In this document: positions 1 through 6,154 of the stretch, in pieces
How positions within the stretch are numbered: the first letter of the stretch is position 1
Layout: every line of letters begins with the position of its first letter
Source: Ruminococcaceae bacterium UBA5408
Lineage (GTDB): Bacteria > Bacillota > Clostridia > Oscillospirales > Acutalibacteraceae
Length of the DNA stretch: 8,736 bases
Reading direction: 5' to 3'
Assembly (NCBI GenBank): GCA_002407645.1
Contig: DHNU01000068.1
Coordinates: forward strand, 1 to 8,736
Notes under the pieces: generated by a model
What the model saw: only the letters and a program-made list of their open reading frames with translations
Told to the model about the DNA's origin: nothing
The model's database searches: none
Position numbers and translations under genes: made by a program

Positions 1-26
1 TGCTCTACCGACTGAGCTAATGATTC
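1..26 (-). tRNA. tRNA 5' part, probably tRNA-Lys (cut by window edge)
   Basis: Read on the minus strand, the sequence starts GAATCAT (acceptor 5' strand) followed by TA, the D-stem GCTC, a standard D-loop with GG, and GAGC, then position 26 A at the window edge. This is the first 26 nt of a tRNA. The anticodon lies outside the window, so the isotype is not proven. The acceptor and D-arm resemble Firmicute tRNA-Lys (GA..CAT then TAGCTCAG), and Lys is my best guess. A consensus promoter about 16 nt upstream drives it separately from the four other tRNAs. Confidence 0.85.
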
Positions 27-41
27 AGATGCAACTTTTAC

Positions 42-70
42 ATTATATCAGTAAATTTTGCCATTGTCAA
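42..70 (-). promoter_or_regulatory. Sigma-A promoter of the partial tRNA
   Basis: On the minus strand there is a perfect -35 TTGACA (65-70) and a perfect -10 TATAAT (42-47), separated by exactly 17 nt. TG two positions upstream of the -10 makes it an extended -10. Transcription should start near position 35, leaving a leader of about 9 nt before the tRNA at 26. It sits between tRNA-Gln and the last tRNA, so that tRNA has its own supply of transcripts. Confidence 0.9.
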
Positions 71-80
71 GAATAAATTT

Positions 81-118
81 GCCTGTCCACGAATTTTTAT
101 TTAAGCCCGCAGACAGGC
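81..118 (-). terminator. Inverted repeat between tRNA-Gln and its downstream neighbour; possible terminator
   Basis: GCCTGTC (81-87) and GACAGGC (112-118) form a perfect 7-bp inverted repeat with a 24-nt loop. On the minus strand it lies just after tRNA-Gln and is followed by a moderately T-rich AAATTTATTCTT, so it could end the upstream tRNA transcript before the next promoter. The tract following it on the plus strand (TCTTTTTT) is actually the better U-run, but no plus-strand gene is visible to need it. The long loop makes the call weak. Confidence 0.35.
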
Positions 119-125
119 TCTTTTT

Positions 126-201
126 TGGCTGGGCTGGCAGGATTTGAACCTACGGAATGACGGAGTCAAAGTCCGTTGCCTTACCCCTTGGCTACAGCCC
201 A
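126..201 (-). tRNA. tRNA-Gln (anticodon TTG)
   Basis: This is a complete 76-nt tRNA with the acceptor TGGGCTG pairing with CAGCCCA, discriminator G and an encoded CCA. The anticodon arm ACGGA-CTTTGAC-TCCGT places TTG at 167-169, which reads CAA and CAG glutamine codons. The T-arm is GTAGG-TTCAAAT-CCTGC. It is the last member of the Gly-Arg-His-Gln run and is separated from tRNA-His by a 49-nt spacer holding a GC-rich hairpin. Confidence 0.97.
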
Positions 202-208
202 ATGTGTA

Positions 209-238
209 GCGCGGAAACAAACTCAGCCTGCTCCGCGC
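209..238 (-). repeat. GC-rich hairpin in the His-Gln tRNA spacer
   Basis: GCGCGGA (209-215) and TCCGCGC (232-238) form a perfect 7-bp stem with a 16-nt loop, filling most of the 49-nt spacer between tRNA-His and tRNA-Gln. No T-tract follows on either strand, so it does not look like an intrinsic terminator. A folded spacer in a polycistronic tRNA precursor could guide or block ribonuclease processing; that role is an inference. Confidence 0.6.
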
Positions 239-250
239 CAATTGCTATTA

Positions 251-328
251 TGGGGTGGAAGATGGGATTCGAACCCACGGTCTCCAGTGCCACAAACTGG
301 CGCTTTAACCAGCTAAGCTACATCCACC
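251..328 (-). tRNA. tRNA-His (anticodon GTG)
   Basis: The gene is 78 nt including the extra G at position -1 (complement of 328) opposite discriminator C73, the identity pair of tRNA-His. The anticodon arm CCAGT-TTGTGGC-ACTGG puts GTG at 291-293. The T-arm is GTGGG-TTCGAAT-CCCAT and CCA is encoded. The acceptor strands GTGGATG and CTTCCAC pair except for a U6-U67 mismatch. tRNA-Arg lies 5 nt upstream in transcription order, so the two are surely processed from one precursor. Confidence 0.97.
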
Positions 329-333
329 ATACT

Positions 334-410
334 TGGCGCGCCAAAAGGGACTCGAACCCCTGACCTACTGCTTAGAAGGCAGTTGCTCTATCCAGCTGAG
401 CTATTGGCGC
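334..410 (-). tRNA. tRNA-Arg (anticodon TCT)
   Basis: This is a complete 77-nt tRNA. The acceptor GCGCCAA pairs perfectly with TTGGCGC, the discriminator is G, and CCA is encoded. The anticodon loop CTTCTAA places TCT at 374-376, which reads AGA and AGG arginine codons, the main arginine codons of AT-rich Firmicutes. It lies 9 nt after tRNA-Gly and 5 nt before tRNA-His, consistent with one transcript. Confidence 0.97.
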
Positions 411-419
411 AAAAAAACG

Positions 420-493
<74 letters not shown>

Positions 494-496
494 ATT

Positions 497-534
497 TTAG
501 CGACGGCTATTATTGTAGCATAGTCCATCGCTAA
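497..534 (-). repeat. Inverted repeat across the tRNA-Gly promoter
   Basis: TTAGCGA (497-503) and TCGCTAA (528-534) are perfect inverted repeats. After one mismatch (504/527) the symmetry continues with GG (505-506) and CC (525-526), giving 9 of 10 matched positions with an 18-nt centre. The centre holds the -10 hexamer, one arm lies in the -35/-10 spacer and the other lies around and just downstream of the transcription start. Because only one arm is transcribed it cannot be an RNA hairpin, so if functional it would act as DNA, for example as a protein binding site. Confidence 0.5.
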
Positions 535-541
535 TTGTCAA
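512..541 (-). promoter_or_regulatory. Sigma-A promoter of the tRNA Gly-Arg-His-Gln operon
   Basis: On the minus strand a perfect -35 TTGACA (536-541) and -10 TACAAT (512-517) are 18 nt apart. TGC just before the -10 gives an extended -10 element. Transcription should start near 505, about 12 nt before tRNA-Gly. No clear terminator separates it from clpE upstream, so some readthrough from clpE into the tRNA operon is possible. Confidence 0.85.
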
Positions 542-560
542 TACAAAATCGACAAAAAAT

Positions 561-600
561 TAATTTAATTTTAAAACATCTAATGTTATTTTAAAACATC
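561..600 (-). repeat. Tandem 20-nt duplication covering the clpE stop codon
   Basis: Positions 581-600 and 561-580 are two adjacent 20-nt units that match at 18 of 20 positions. Each starts, on the minus strand, with GATGTTTTAAAAT. The upstream unit encodes the last residues of ClpE (DVLK) and its TAA stop, while the other copy lies just after the gene. It looks like a short slippage duplication. There is no GC-rich stem here, so it does not form an evident terminator. Confidence 0.85.
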
Positions 601-2868
601 CAACCGAATGCCCTCTTTTTCATCAGCGGTTACCGAAATACCTGTAATAGTTTCATCATAATTTTCTACAATAAACGATGTAATCTTATCTTCTACCTCT
701 CGTCTGATAAGATTTCGTAAATCTCTTGCACCGCTCTTTCCGCCGATTGCGTGTTCCGCAAGATAACGCGTTGCTTTATCATCATATATGAGCTTTATTC
801 CACGCTCTTTAAGCGAATCAACATATTCGTTGAGCATCAAGTGAGAAATAGCCTCAAAATCGTCTGTATTGAGAGAACGGAATACTATAACCTCATCTAC
901 CCTGCTGATAAATTCGGGGCGCAAAAAATCCGAGAGAGCCTTTATCGCCTTTTCACGGGTAACATCCGCTTCGCTTTTAGCAAATCCCAAAGCCCCTTGT
1001 TTTTTCTCACTTCCCGCATTTGAAGTCATTACAATAACAGTATTTTCAAAATTGACCGTTCTTCCGTGTGCATCAGTAATATGACCCTCGTCAAGTATCT
1101 GCAGTAATATATTCATTACATCCGGATGTGCTTTTTCAATTTCATCAAAAAGTAATACGGAATATGGGCGGCGGCGTACTTTTTCCGTCACTTGACCCGC
1201 TTCATCATAACCGACATACCCCGGGGGTGAACCGATTATACGTGAAACAGAGTGCTTCTCCATAAATTCTGACATATCGAGCCGTATAAGTGTCTCAGGA
1301 GTGTCGAAAAGCTCTTTCGAAAGTACTTTTACCAGTTCCGTTTTTCCGACGCCTGTAGGCCCCACAAAGATAAATGAAGCAGGTCTGCGGCGCGGGCTTA
1401 TTTGAACTCTGCTGCGGCGGATAGCCGCTGAAACAGCTTTTACCGCTTCTTTCTGCCCTATCACTTTAGAGTTTAAGGTATCCTCGATATTACAAAGCTT
1501 TTTAAGTTCGTTTTCCTGTATTCTGCTTGCAGGGATTCCGGTCCACATTTCAATAACTTTGGCAATATCTTTTTCTTCGACCTGTGCTCCGATTGCTTCC
1601 GGCGCAAGTTCCTGTGATTTTTGTTCAAGTTTTGAAATGTTAGTTCTGATTTCCGCCAATTTTTCAAAATCAGGCTGTAATCCGTTGGCTGTTAATTCTT
1701 CTTCCTGTGACTTCAGATTTTCAAGTTCAAAATTTGTTTTATCGTAATCTGCCATTTTCTTGTTTCTCAGTGCTGCACAAGCACATGCTTCATCAAGAAT
1801 GTCAATTGCTTTATCGGGCAGAAAACGATCGTTAATATATCTTTCTGAAAGAACAGCCGCTTTTCTTACTATTGACTCAGACACATGAACCCTGTGGAAA
1901 ACCTCATAGTAAGACTTTATTCCCATAAGCACTTCTGCAGTTTCATTTACAGACGGTTCAGCTATTGTTACAGGCTGAAAACGCCTTTCAAGCGCGGTAT
2001 CCTTTTCAATATATTTACGATATTCATTGAAAGTAGTCGCACCGATAACCTGAATTTCTCCCCTTGAAAGCGCAGGCTTTAATATATTGGCGGCATTCAT
2101 GGAGCCTTCTGCGTCACCTGTGCCGACAAGGTTGTGAACTTCATCTATAAACAGTATGATGTTACCTTCAGACTTCACCTCGTCAACAAGCCCCTTTATA
2201 CGGCTTTCAAACTGACCGCGGAACTGAGTTCCGGCGACAAGCGCGGTAAGGTCCAAAAGATGAATTTCCTTTTTCATAAGCCTTGCGGGAACGGTGCCGT
2301 TTGCAATACGAATGGCAAGCCCTTCCGCAACAGCGGTTTTGCCAACACCTGGCTCGCCGATTAAGCAGGGGTTATTCTTGGTTCTGCGGCTTAGAATTTG
2401 GATTACTCTTGAAATCTCCTTGTCCCTGCCTACAATATTATCAATTTCTCCCGCTTTTGCTTTTTCGGTTAAATTGGTACAGTATGAGTCAAGGTGCTTT
2501 CTTTTTGTTTTATGTTTTTCTCTTTTACCGCTTTTTGCGGTATCATTTTTCTTGGTTTTTTCGGTGTTTTTGTCATCGCCCGAGAAAATGTTCTGCAGGA
2601 ACGGAAAAGTTGCTGCTCCGCCGGGTATAAAGCCATCGTCATCGCTATCTTCATCGTTATCGTCATTAGCTGCCATCAGTTCATTTAATTCGGATTCCAT
2701 GGCCTCCATTTGTTCTTCTGTTATACCCATTTTCTCCATTAAATCGTTAACAGGTTTAATTCCCATTTCTTTAGCACAAACAAGGCACAGACCCTGTGTT
2801 TCTTTCGAATCGACCGTATGTGATATAAAAACAACTGCCGGTCGTTTATGACATCTTGAACACATCAT
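586..2868 (-). CDS. clpE: ClpE-type AAA+ protein unfoldase (ClpP partner) with N-terminal zinc finger
   Basis: This is a 760-residue cytoplasmic ATP-dependent unfoldase, expected to feed substrates to ClpP and to help in heat or misfolding stress. A CxxC-x21-CxxC zinc finger (C3, C6, C28, C31) replaces the Clp_N domain of ClpC, the hallmark of ClpE. An acidic run (69-78) and a basic run (113-125) follow. AAA1 has Walker A GEPGVGKT (171-178), Walker B ending IDE (241-243), sensor GATT (276-279) and an ERRF arginine finger (294-297). A short coiled-coil middle segment spans about 370-425. AAA2 has Walker A GPTGVGKT (503-510), Walker B LLFDE (572-576), pore loop GYVG (550-553) and sensor-2 GARDL (713-717). 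LGF (627-629) fits the ClpP-docking loop. It is about 60 residues longer than Bacillus ClpE (about 700), apparently because of the charged linker. The start at the first of two ATGs follows GTGAG at good spacing. It is 58 bp after the phosphatidyltransferase gene; no CtsR heptad repeat is seen there. Confidence 0.93.
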   Translation of the reverse strand: MMCSRCHKRPAVVFISHTVDSKETQGLCLVCAKEMGIKPVNDLMEKMGITEEQMEAMESELNELMAANDDNDEDSDDDGFIPGGAATFPFLQNIFSGDDKNTEKTKKNDTAKSGKREKHKTKRKHLDSYCTNLTEKAKAGEIDNIVGRDKEISRVIQILSRRTKNNPCLIGEPGVGKTAVAEGLAIRIANGTVPARLMKKEIHLLDLTALVAGTQFRGQFESRIKGLVDEVKSEGNIILFIDEVHNLVGTGDAEGSMNAANILKPALSRGEIQVIGATTFNEYRKYIEKDTALERRFQPVTIAEPSVNETAEVLMGIKSYYEVFHRVHVSESIVRKAAVLSERYINDRFLPDKAIDILDEACACAALRNKKMADYDKTNFELENLKSQEEELTANGLQPDFEKLAEIRTNISKLEQKSQELAPEAIGAQVEEKDIAKVIEMWTGIPASRIQENELKKLCNIEDTLNSKVIGQKEAVKAVSAAIRRSRVQISPRRRPASFIFVGPTGVGKTELVKVLSKELFDTPETLIRLDMSEFMEKHSVSRIIGSPPGYVGYDEAGQVTEKVRRRPYSVLLFDEIEKAHPDVMNILLQILDEGHITDAHGRTVNFENTVIVMTSNAGSEKKQGALGFAKSEADVTREKAIKALSDFLRPEFISRVDEVIVFRSLNTDDFEAISHLMLNEYVDSLKERGIKLIYDDKATRYLAEHAIGGKSGARDLRNLIRREVEDKITSFIVENYDETITGISVTADEKEGIRLDVLK

Positions 2869-2908
2869 AAGCCAAACTCACTTCTTCTCTTTATAAAATA
2901 TATAAAAC

Positions 2909-2922
2909 ATACTAAATAGTAT
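2909..2922. repeat. 14-bp palindrome upstream of clpE
   Basis: ATACTA and TAGTAT form a palindrome with a 2-bp centre in the very AT-rich 58-bp gap between the phosphatidyltransferase stop and the clpE start. It could be an operator or only chance in AT-rich DNA. I could not place a confident sigma-A promoter beside it, and it does not match the CtsR or CIRCE heat-shock operators. Confidence 0.4.
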
Positions 2923-2926
2923 AAAT

Positions 2927-3538
2927 CTATTTTCTGCTTGATTTTTTATCCATTACTTCATTAATATCCATAGTATATTTTGTATCGTCTGAACGGAGGA
3001 TCGCCCAATAAATTTTGCTGTACTTATAGAATGCATAAATCATGAATGCCGCAGTCACCGAAAGCAGTACAACAGTTATTCTTATATCCTCGTAGTTCCA
3101 AATTCCTTTAAGTGCAACAATAATAGCAAACGAAACGTAGAATAAAATTGTTGCAACTTTGCCATACCATTTTGAGCCGCCGGGCTTTTTGTGTTTTTTA
3201 ATTAAAAAACATGCCGCTATAACCATTATAGCCTCTTTCAGTACAAATATTGCCAAAAGAGGTATTAATATCGGCTGTTCAACCGCAAGGCAAATCGCAA
3301 CAGCTCCTTGCGTAAGCTTATCAGCCAGCGGATCAAACATTTGTCCAAGCTCTGTAAACTGGTTAAATTTTCTTGCAATTATTCCGTCTAACATATCCGA
3401 AAGTCCGGACAATACAAGCACAATTCCTGCTTTTATAATTTCATTATTAATAAAATAATACACAAAAGGAATAATGAGTATAACTCTTAATACGGATAAT
3501 GCATTTGGTATATTAATATTCTTATTTTTGTATCTCAT
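2927..3538 (-). CDS. CDP-alcohol phosphatidyltransferase (PgsA-like or Cls-type)
   Basis: This 203-residue integral membrane enzyme should transfer a phosphatidyl group from CDP-diacylglycerol to an alcohol, releasing CMP, in phospholipid synthesis. The family signature D-x2-DG-x2-AR-x8-G-x3-D-x3-D is complete: D48, D51-G52, A55-R56, G65, D69 and D73. The N-terminal NIPNALSVLRV (9-19) is the usual start of this family. Hydrophobic segments lie at about 18-30, 35-47, 88-112, 128-143 and 153-171, and the C-terminal tail is charged. The acceptor alcohol cannot be read from the motif: glycerol-3-phosphate (PgsA, about 190 residues) is the first choice, but phosphatidylglycerol (cardiolipin synthase of the CDP-alcohol type) is also possible, so no symbol is given. 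Its ATG directly abuts the cvpA stop, with GAGG 9 nt upstream inside cvpA, so the two are translationally linked. Confidence 0.88.
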   Translation of the reverse strand: MRYKNKNINIPNALSVLRVILIIPFVYYFINNEIIKAGIVLVLSGLSDMLDGIIARKFNQFTELGQMFDPLADKLTQGAVAICLAVEQPILIPLLAIFVLKEAIMVIAACFLIKKHKKPGGSKWYGKVATILFYVSFAIIVALKGIWNYEDIRITVVLLSVTAAFMIYAFYKYSKIYWAILRSDDTKYTMDINEVMDKKSSRK

Positions 3539-4072
3539 TTACATATACCTCGTTTTAAATTTCCCTTGAAACAGCGAATAAACCGGATTATTTGTATAAA
3601 CAAACTGATATATTTTTGATTGCTGCAATTCTGATTCATTTATTTTAGGATTTTTAGCGCTGATAAGAGGAAGCGTAAGCTGCAAAACCGCACAAATTAT
3701 AAATACAACCAATACTCCTTTAAATAATCCGAATATTCCGCCAAGCAAGGAATTTAAAATGTTTAATCCGGGTAGACTGAATACAGCGTCAAGCGCTCGT
3801 GAAATTATTTGTACCAATAGCTGTAAAAGAATAAAAGTTATAATCATAGAAATGATTTTTATTAAAGTCGGACTAAGACTCATTGATGGATTAATTTTCA
3901 TTAAAATAGCTGAAACTATATTTGCTGCGTAATCCGCAAGCATTATTGAAGCTATAATAGCAAATATATATCCTATTAGCTCAATAAGTGAACGCACAAG
4001 CCCCACTTTATACCCCGAAACTACAAATCCCAACGCAATTATGCATAAAACAATATCAAGAACTAAACCCAT
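3539..4072 (-). CDS. cvpA: CvpA family membrane protein
   Basis: This 177-residue protein has about four membrane segments (roughly 1-18, 28-46, 69-91 and 112-138). The family pattern is visible: a glycine/basic loop GYKVGLVR (20-27) after the first helix, and a glycine-rich LLGGIFGLFKG (109-119) leading into the last helix. CvpA-family proteins were named from colicin V production; their general job is unsettled, with links to envelope stress and purine-operon location in enterobacteria. A short polar tail follows helix four. The start is fixed by a strong AGGAGG 6 nt before the ATG. A candidate promoter lies just upstream, and the phosphatidyltransferase gene starts at its stop codon, which suggests a membrane-related operon. 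Family assignment is good; function is not known from sequence. Confidence 0.85.
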   Translation of the reverse strand: MGLVLDIVLCIIALGFVVSGYKVGLVRSLIELIGYIFAIIASIMLADYAANIVSAILMKINPSMSLSPTLIKIISMIITFILLQLLVQIISRALDAVFSLPGLNILNSLLGGIFGLFKGVLVVFIICAVLQLTLPLISAKNPKINESELQQSKIYQFVYTNNPVYSLFQGKFKTRYM

Positions 4073-4108
4073 TTATTCCTCCTGTACATTGGTTTTTATA
4101 TAGAAAAT

Positions 4109-4137
4109 AATATAACACAAATTATAATTAAGTACAA
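4109..4137 (-). promoter_or_regulatory. Candidate sigma-A promoter for cvpA-phosphatidyltransferase-clpE
   Basis: In the 70-bp gap before cvpA, the minus strand shows a -35 TTGTAC (4132-4137, 4 of 6 to consensus), a 17-nt spacer and a -10 TATATT (4109-4114, 5 of 6). A start near 4102 would leave a leader of about 30 nt containing the cvpA AGGAGG. The region is AT-rich, so chance matches are likely. No terminator hairpin was seen in the same gap, so readthrough from the upstream gene remains possible. Confidence 0.5.
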
Positions 4138-4142
4138 GTCAT

Positions 4143-5381
4143 TCACTTTATGCTTCCGTAACGTATTTCTGAAACTCCAAGTATATAAACTGAACTTTCA
4201 TCGCGAAGTGCAACTGCCTTTGCATCATTTCCGGCAGTACAGCTTCCAAATGATTCTCCGGAAGTTGTACTGTAAATTTGAACTTTTCCGTCAACAAGCG
4301 CTGCAACTGCATCACCATAAAGTGAAACAGATTCTGATTTATCAGAAATATTTATGGAAGCTGTTTCTTTAGCTGAAGCATTAAGAACCACTACTTTACT
4401 TCCTTTTAAATTTCCATAAGGAACAAGGCCTAATGCAATCTTTCCCTTGTCAACACTATATGCTGAAAGCTGCATTCCTTGATAATCATAATTTACTTTT
4501 GACTTACCGTCCGAACTTATAACTGCAGTCATTTTATCACCGACAGCAATAACTTTTTCTCCGTTAAAAAAAACATCCTGCATTAAATTTTCCGTATATA
4601 CCGCAACAGGTGGTACCGTCTTTTCATTTTTAAGGTCAATTATGTATACTGAAGAAATAAGTCCGCCTTCTTTAGCGGAAACAGCCGTTACAGCTGCTGT
4701 TGTTCCGTCCCGGTTCAATGCAACGGCCGTCGGAATATAGTCCGAAAACCAATATTTGTACTGTTCTTTACCGTCCGGCTTATATGCTGTAAGGCGGCCG
4801 AAATATCCATCGGCCTGCGTAAGCAACACATATTTCCCGTTTTGAGCAATGTCGCCCGCAATTATATTATCTTCGCTGTTAGTTTTTACTGCTGTGTCGC
4901 TCTTGCGTTCTATTTGGTAACCTTTTCCGCCTAAATTATAAATTAAAGTACGATTACCGTTTACTTTCATTACAGGAGTTGAAAAGCTGTGCTGACGTAC
5001 CATAACAGACTTTGCAGTTGAATTAAGTACCGTCAGTGCAGTGTCGCTTAGAACAACTGCTTCTTTATTTACAGATTTAAAATTACCGCTTGAAACTGTA
5101 TTTCCAACTATTTTCGACGGATAACCATCACCCATCCCCATTCCGACTATACTGCTTTGAATCCATTCCATTATGTTTGCAGGTGTGAGGTTAGCACGGT
5201 TAAACCAAATAAGCATTCCCAATATGCTTATAATTAAAATTAAAATGATTTTATAAACCCAATGCGGAATACGTCCTTTATACCTTAGGCTGAGCTTTTT
5301 TCTCTGACTTTCTTTCGCCGCATGCTTTGCAACATTTATTTCGGCTGTGTCAAAACGTTGACCTTTGTCATTCATCTTCAT
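4143..5381 (-). CDS. Membrane-anchored, probable beta-propeller protein of unknown function (DUF5711-like)
   Basis: I recognise this 412-residue protein only as resembling the DUF5711 family; no function is known. A basic, lysine/arginine-rich N-terminus (about 1-40) precedes one membrane segment at 42-60, so by the positive-inside rule the remaining 350 residues should lie outside the cytoplasm. That part is built of repeating short beta-strand units with NGKY, DGK, RDGT and DGKV turns (for example 181-184, 224-227 and 364-367), as in WD40/PQQ-type propellers. No catalytic motif, cysteine pair or peptidoglycan-binding motif is evident. The first ATG is chosen because GAGG lies 6 nt upstream; a second ATG two codons later is possible. 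Its start overlaps the end of truA by 14 bp, so it is translationally coupled to the ecf-truA operon, and cvpA follows after 70 bp. A scaffold or sensor at the membrane is a guess. Confidence 0.8.
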   Translation of the reverse strand: MKMNDKGQRFDTAEINVAKHAAKESQRKKLSLRYKGRIPHWVYKIILILIISILGMLIWFNRANLTPANIMEWIQSSIVGMGMGDGYPSKIVGNTVSSGNFKSVNKEAVVLSDTALTVLNSTAKSVMVRQHSFSTPVMKVNGNRTLIYNLGGKGYQIERKSDTAVKTNSEDNIIAGDIAQNGKYVLLTQADGYFGRLTAYKPDGKEQYKYWFSDYIPTAVALNRDGTTAAVTAVSAKEGGLISSVYIIDLKNEKTVPPVAVYTENLMQDVFFNGEKVIAVGDKMTAVISSDGKSKVNYDYQGMQLSAYSVDKGKIALGLVPYGNLKGSKVVVLNASAKETASINISDKSESVSLYGDAVAALVDGKVQIYSTTSGESFGSCTAGNDAKAVALRDESSVYILGVSEIRYGSIK

Positions 5382-6126
5382 TCACATCCTCATAAAAAAC
5401 GCGATTTAAATACAATCCGTGCGGCGGTGCCGTCGGTCCTGCTGATTTACGGTCTTTTGCCCTTATAATTTTAGGGATATCATTCGGCTCTAACTTTCCC
5501 TGTGCAACACGCAGAAGAGTTCCGACCATTATCCTGACCATATTATAAAGGAATCCGTCTGCCGCTACGGTAAAGGTAACCATGTTACCTTCCCTTTTAA
5601 CTTCTGATTTGGTAACGGTACGCACCATATTTCGCCGCTCACGCGAATCAATGGTACAAAAAGAGCTGAAATCATGCGAACCCAAAAAGTAGCCCGCGGC
5701 TTCGTTTAATTTTGTTTCATCAAGGCTGTACCAATAGTGCAAAGCTCTTTTGTTTAAAAACGGATTACGTATATTGCTGTTCCAAATTCGATATATGTAT
5801 TCCTTACCTTTACAGGAATATCGTGCATGAAAATCCAAGTCAACTTCCCGACAGTTAAGAACAGCAATATCTTCGGGTAAAAAGTGATTTAAAGCACCTA
5901 CAAGCCGCACACATGGAATATTATGCTCTGTTTTAAAACTAATGCAGTATTCCCTGGCATGTACAAAAGAATCTGTGCGGCTGCAGCCTTTTATGTTCGG
6001 TTCTTCCAAAAGCACCTTTTTAACAGCCTCCTGAAAAACCTGCTGTACAGTAACAGCATTTTGCTGTATTTGCCAGCCGTGGTAGTTTGCTCCGTCATAG
6101 CAAATCGTAATCAGCAGATTTCTCAT
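5368..6126 (-). CDS. truA: tRNA pseudouridine(38-40) synthase TruA
   Basis: This 252-residue cytoplasmic enzyme converts uridines 38-40 in the anticodon arm of tRNAs to pseudouridine. It begins with the classic YDGANYHGWQ (10-19). The catalytic aspartate is D52 in SRTDSFVHA (49-57), where most relatives have GRTDAGVHA. FHARYSCKGKEYIYRI (99-114), HDFSSFC (151-157), the helix GFLYNMVRIMVGTLLR (191-206) and AGPTAPPHGLYL (229-240) are all present. The open frame extends 42 codons further upstream, to 6252, but that part overlaps ecfT and has no family similarity. The start at 6126 has AGGAG 8 nt before it and matches the normal TruA N-terminus. It follows ecfT by 28 bp, the usual Firmicute order, and overlaps the next gene by 14 bp. 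Confidence 0.96.
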   Translation of the reverse strand: MRNLLITICYDGANYHGWQIQQNAVTVQQVFQEAVKKVLLEEPNIKGCSRTDSFVHAREYCISFKTEHNIPCVRLVGALNHFLPEDIAVLNCREVDLDFHARYSCKGKEYIYRIWNSNIRNPFLNKRALHYWYSLDETKLNEAAGYFLGSHDFSSFCTIDSRERRNMVRTVTKSEVKREGNMVTFTVAADGFLYNMVRIMVGTLLRVAQGKLEPNDIPKIIRAKDRKSAGPTAPPHGLYLNRVFYEDVNEDE

Positions 6127-6154
6127 TTTACAGCTCCTTTCAGCATACCTTTTT

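Noticed and set aside
157..363. A 68-codon plus-strand open frame over the tRNA genes.
   Set aside because: It runs through the antisense of tRNA-Gln, tRNA-His and part of tRNA-Arg, so it is a chance frame.
494..585. An intrinsic terminator for clpE in the gap before the tRNAs.
   Set aside because: A TTTTTT run exists on the coding strand (554-559), but only A/T-rich weak symmetry precedes it; no GC-containing stem was found.
2294..2851. A 185-codon plus-strand open frame opposite clpE.
   Set aside because: It lies antisense to a clearly real, highly conserved gene, and its low-complexity, cysteine/serine/phenylalanine-rich product has no recognisable domain.
4073..4142. A riboswitch or small gene in the cvpA upstream gap.
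   Set aside because: Only 70 AT-rich bases are available, with no structured motif or open frame beyond the candidate promoter and ribosome binding site.
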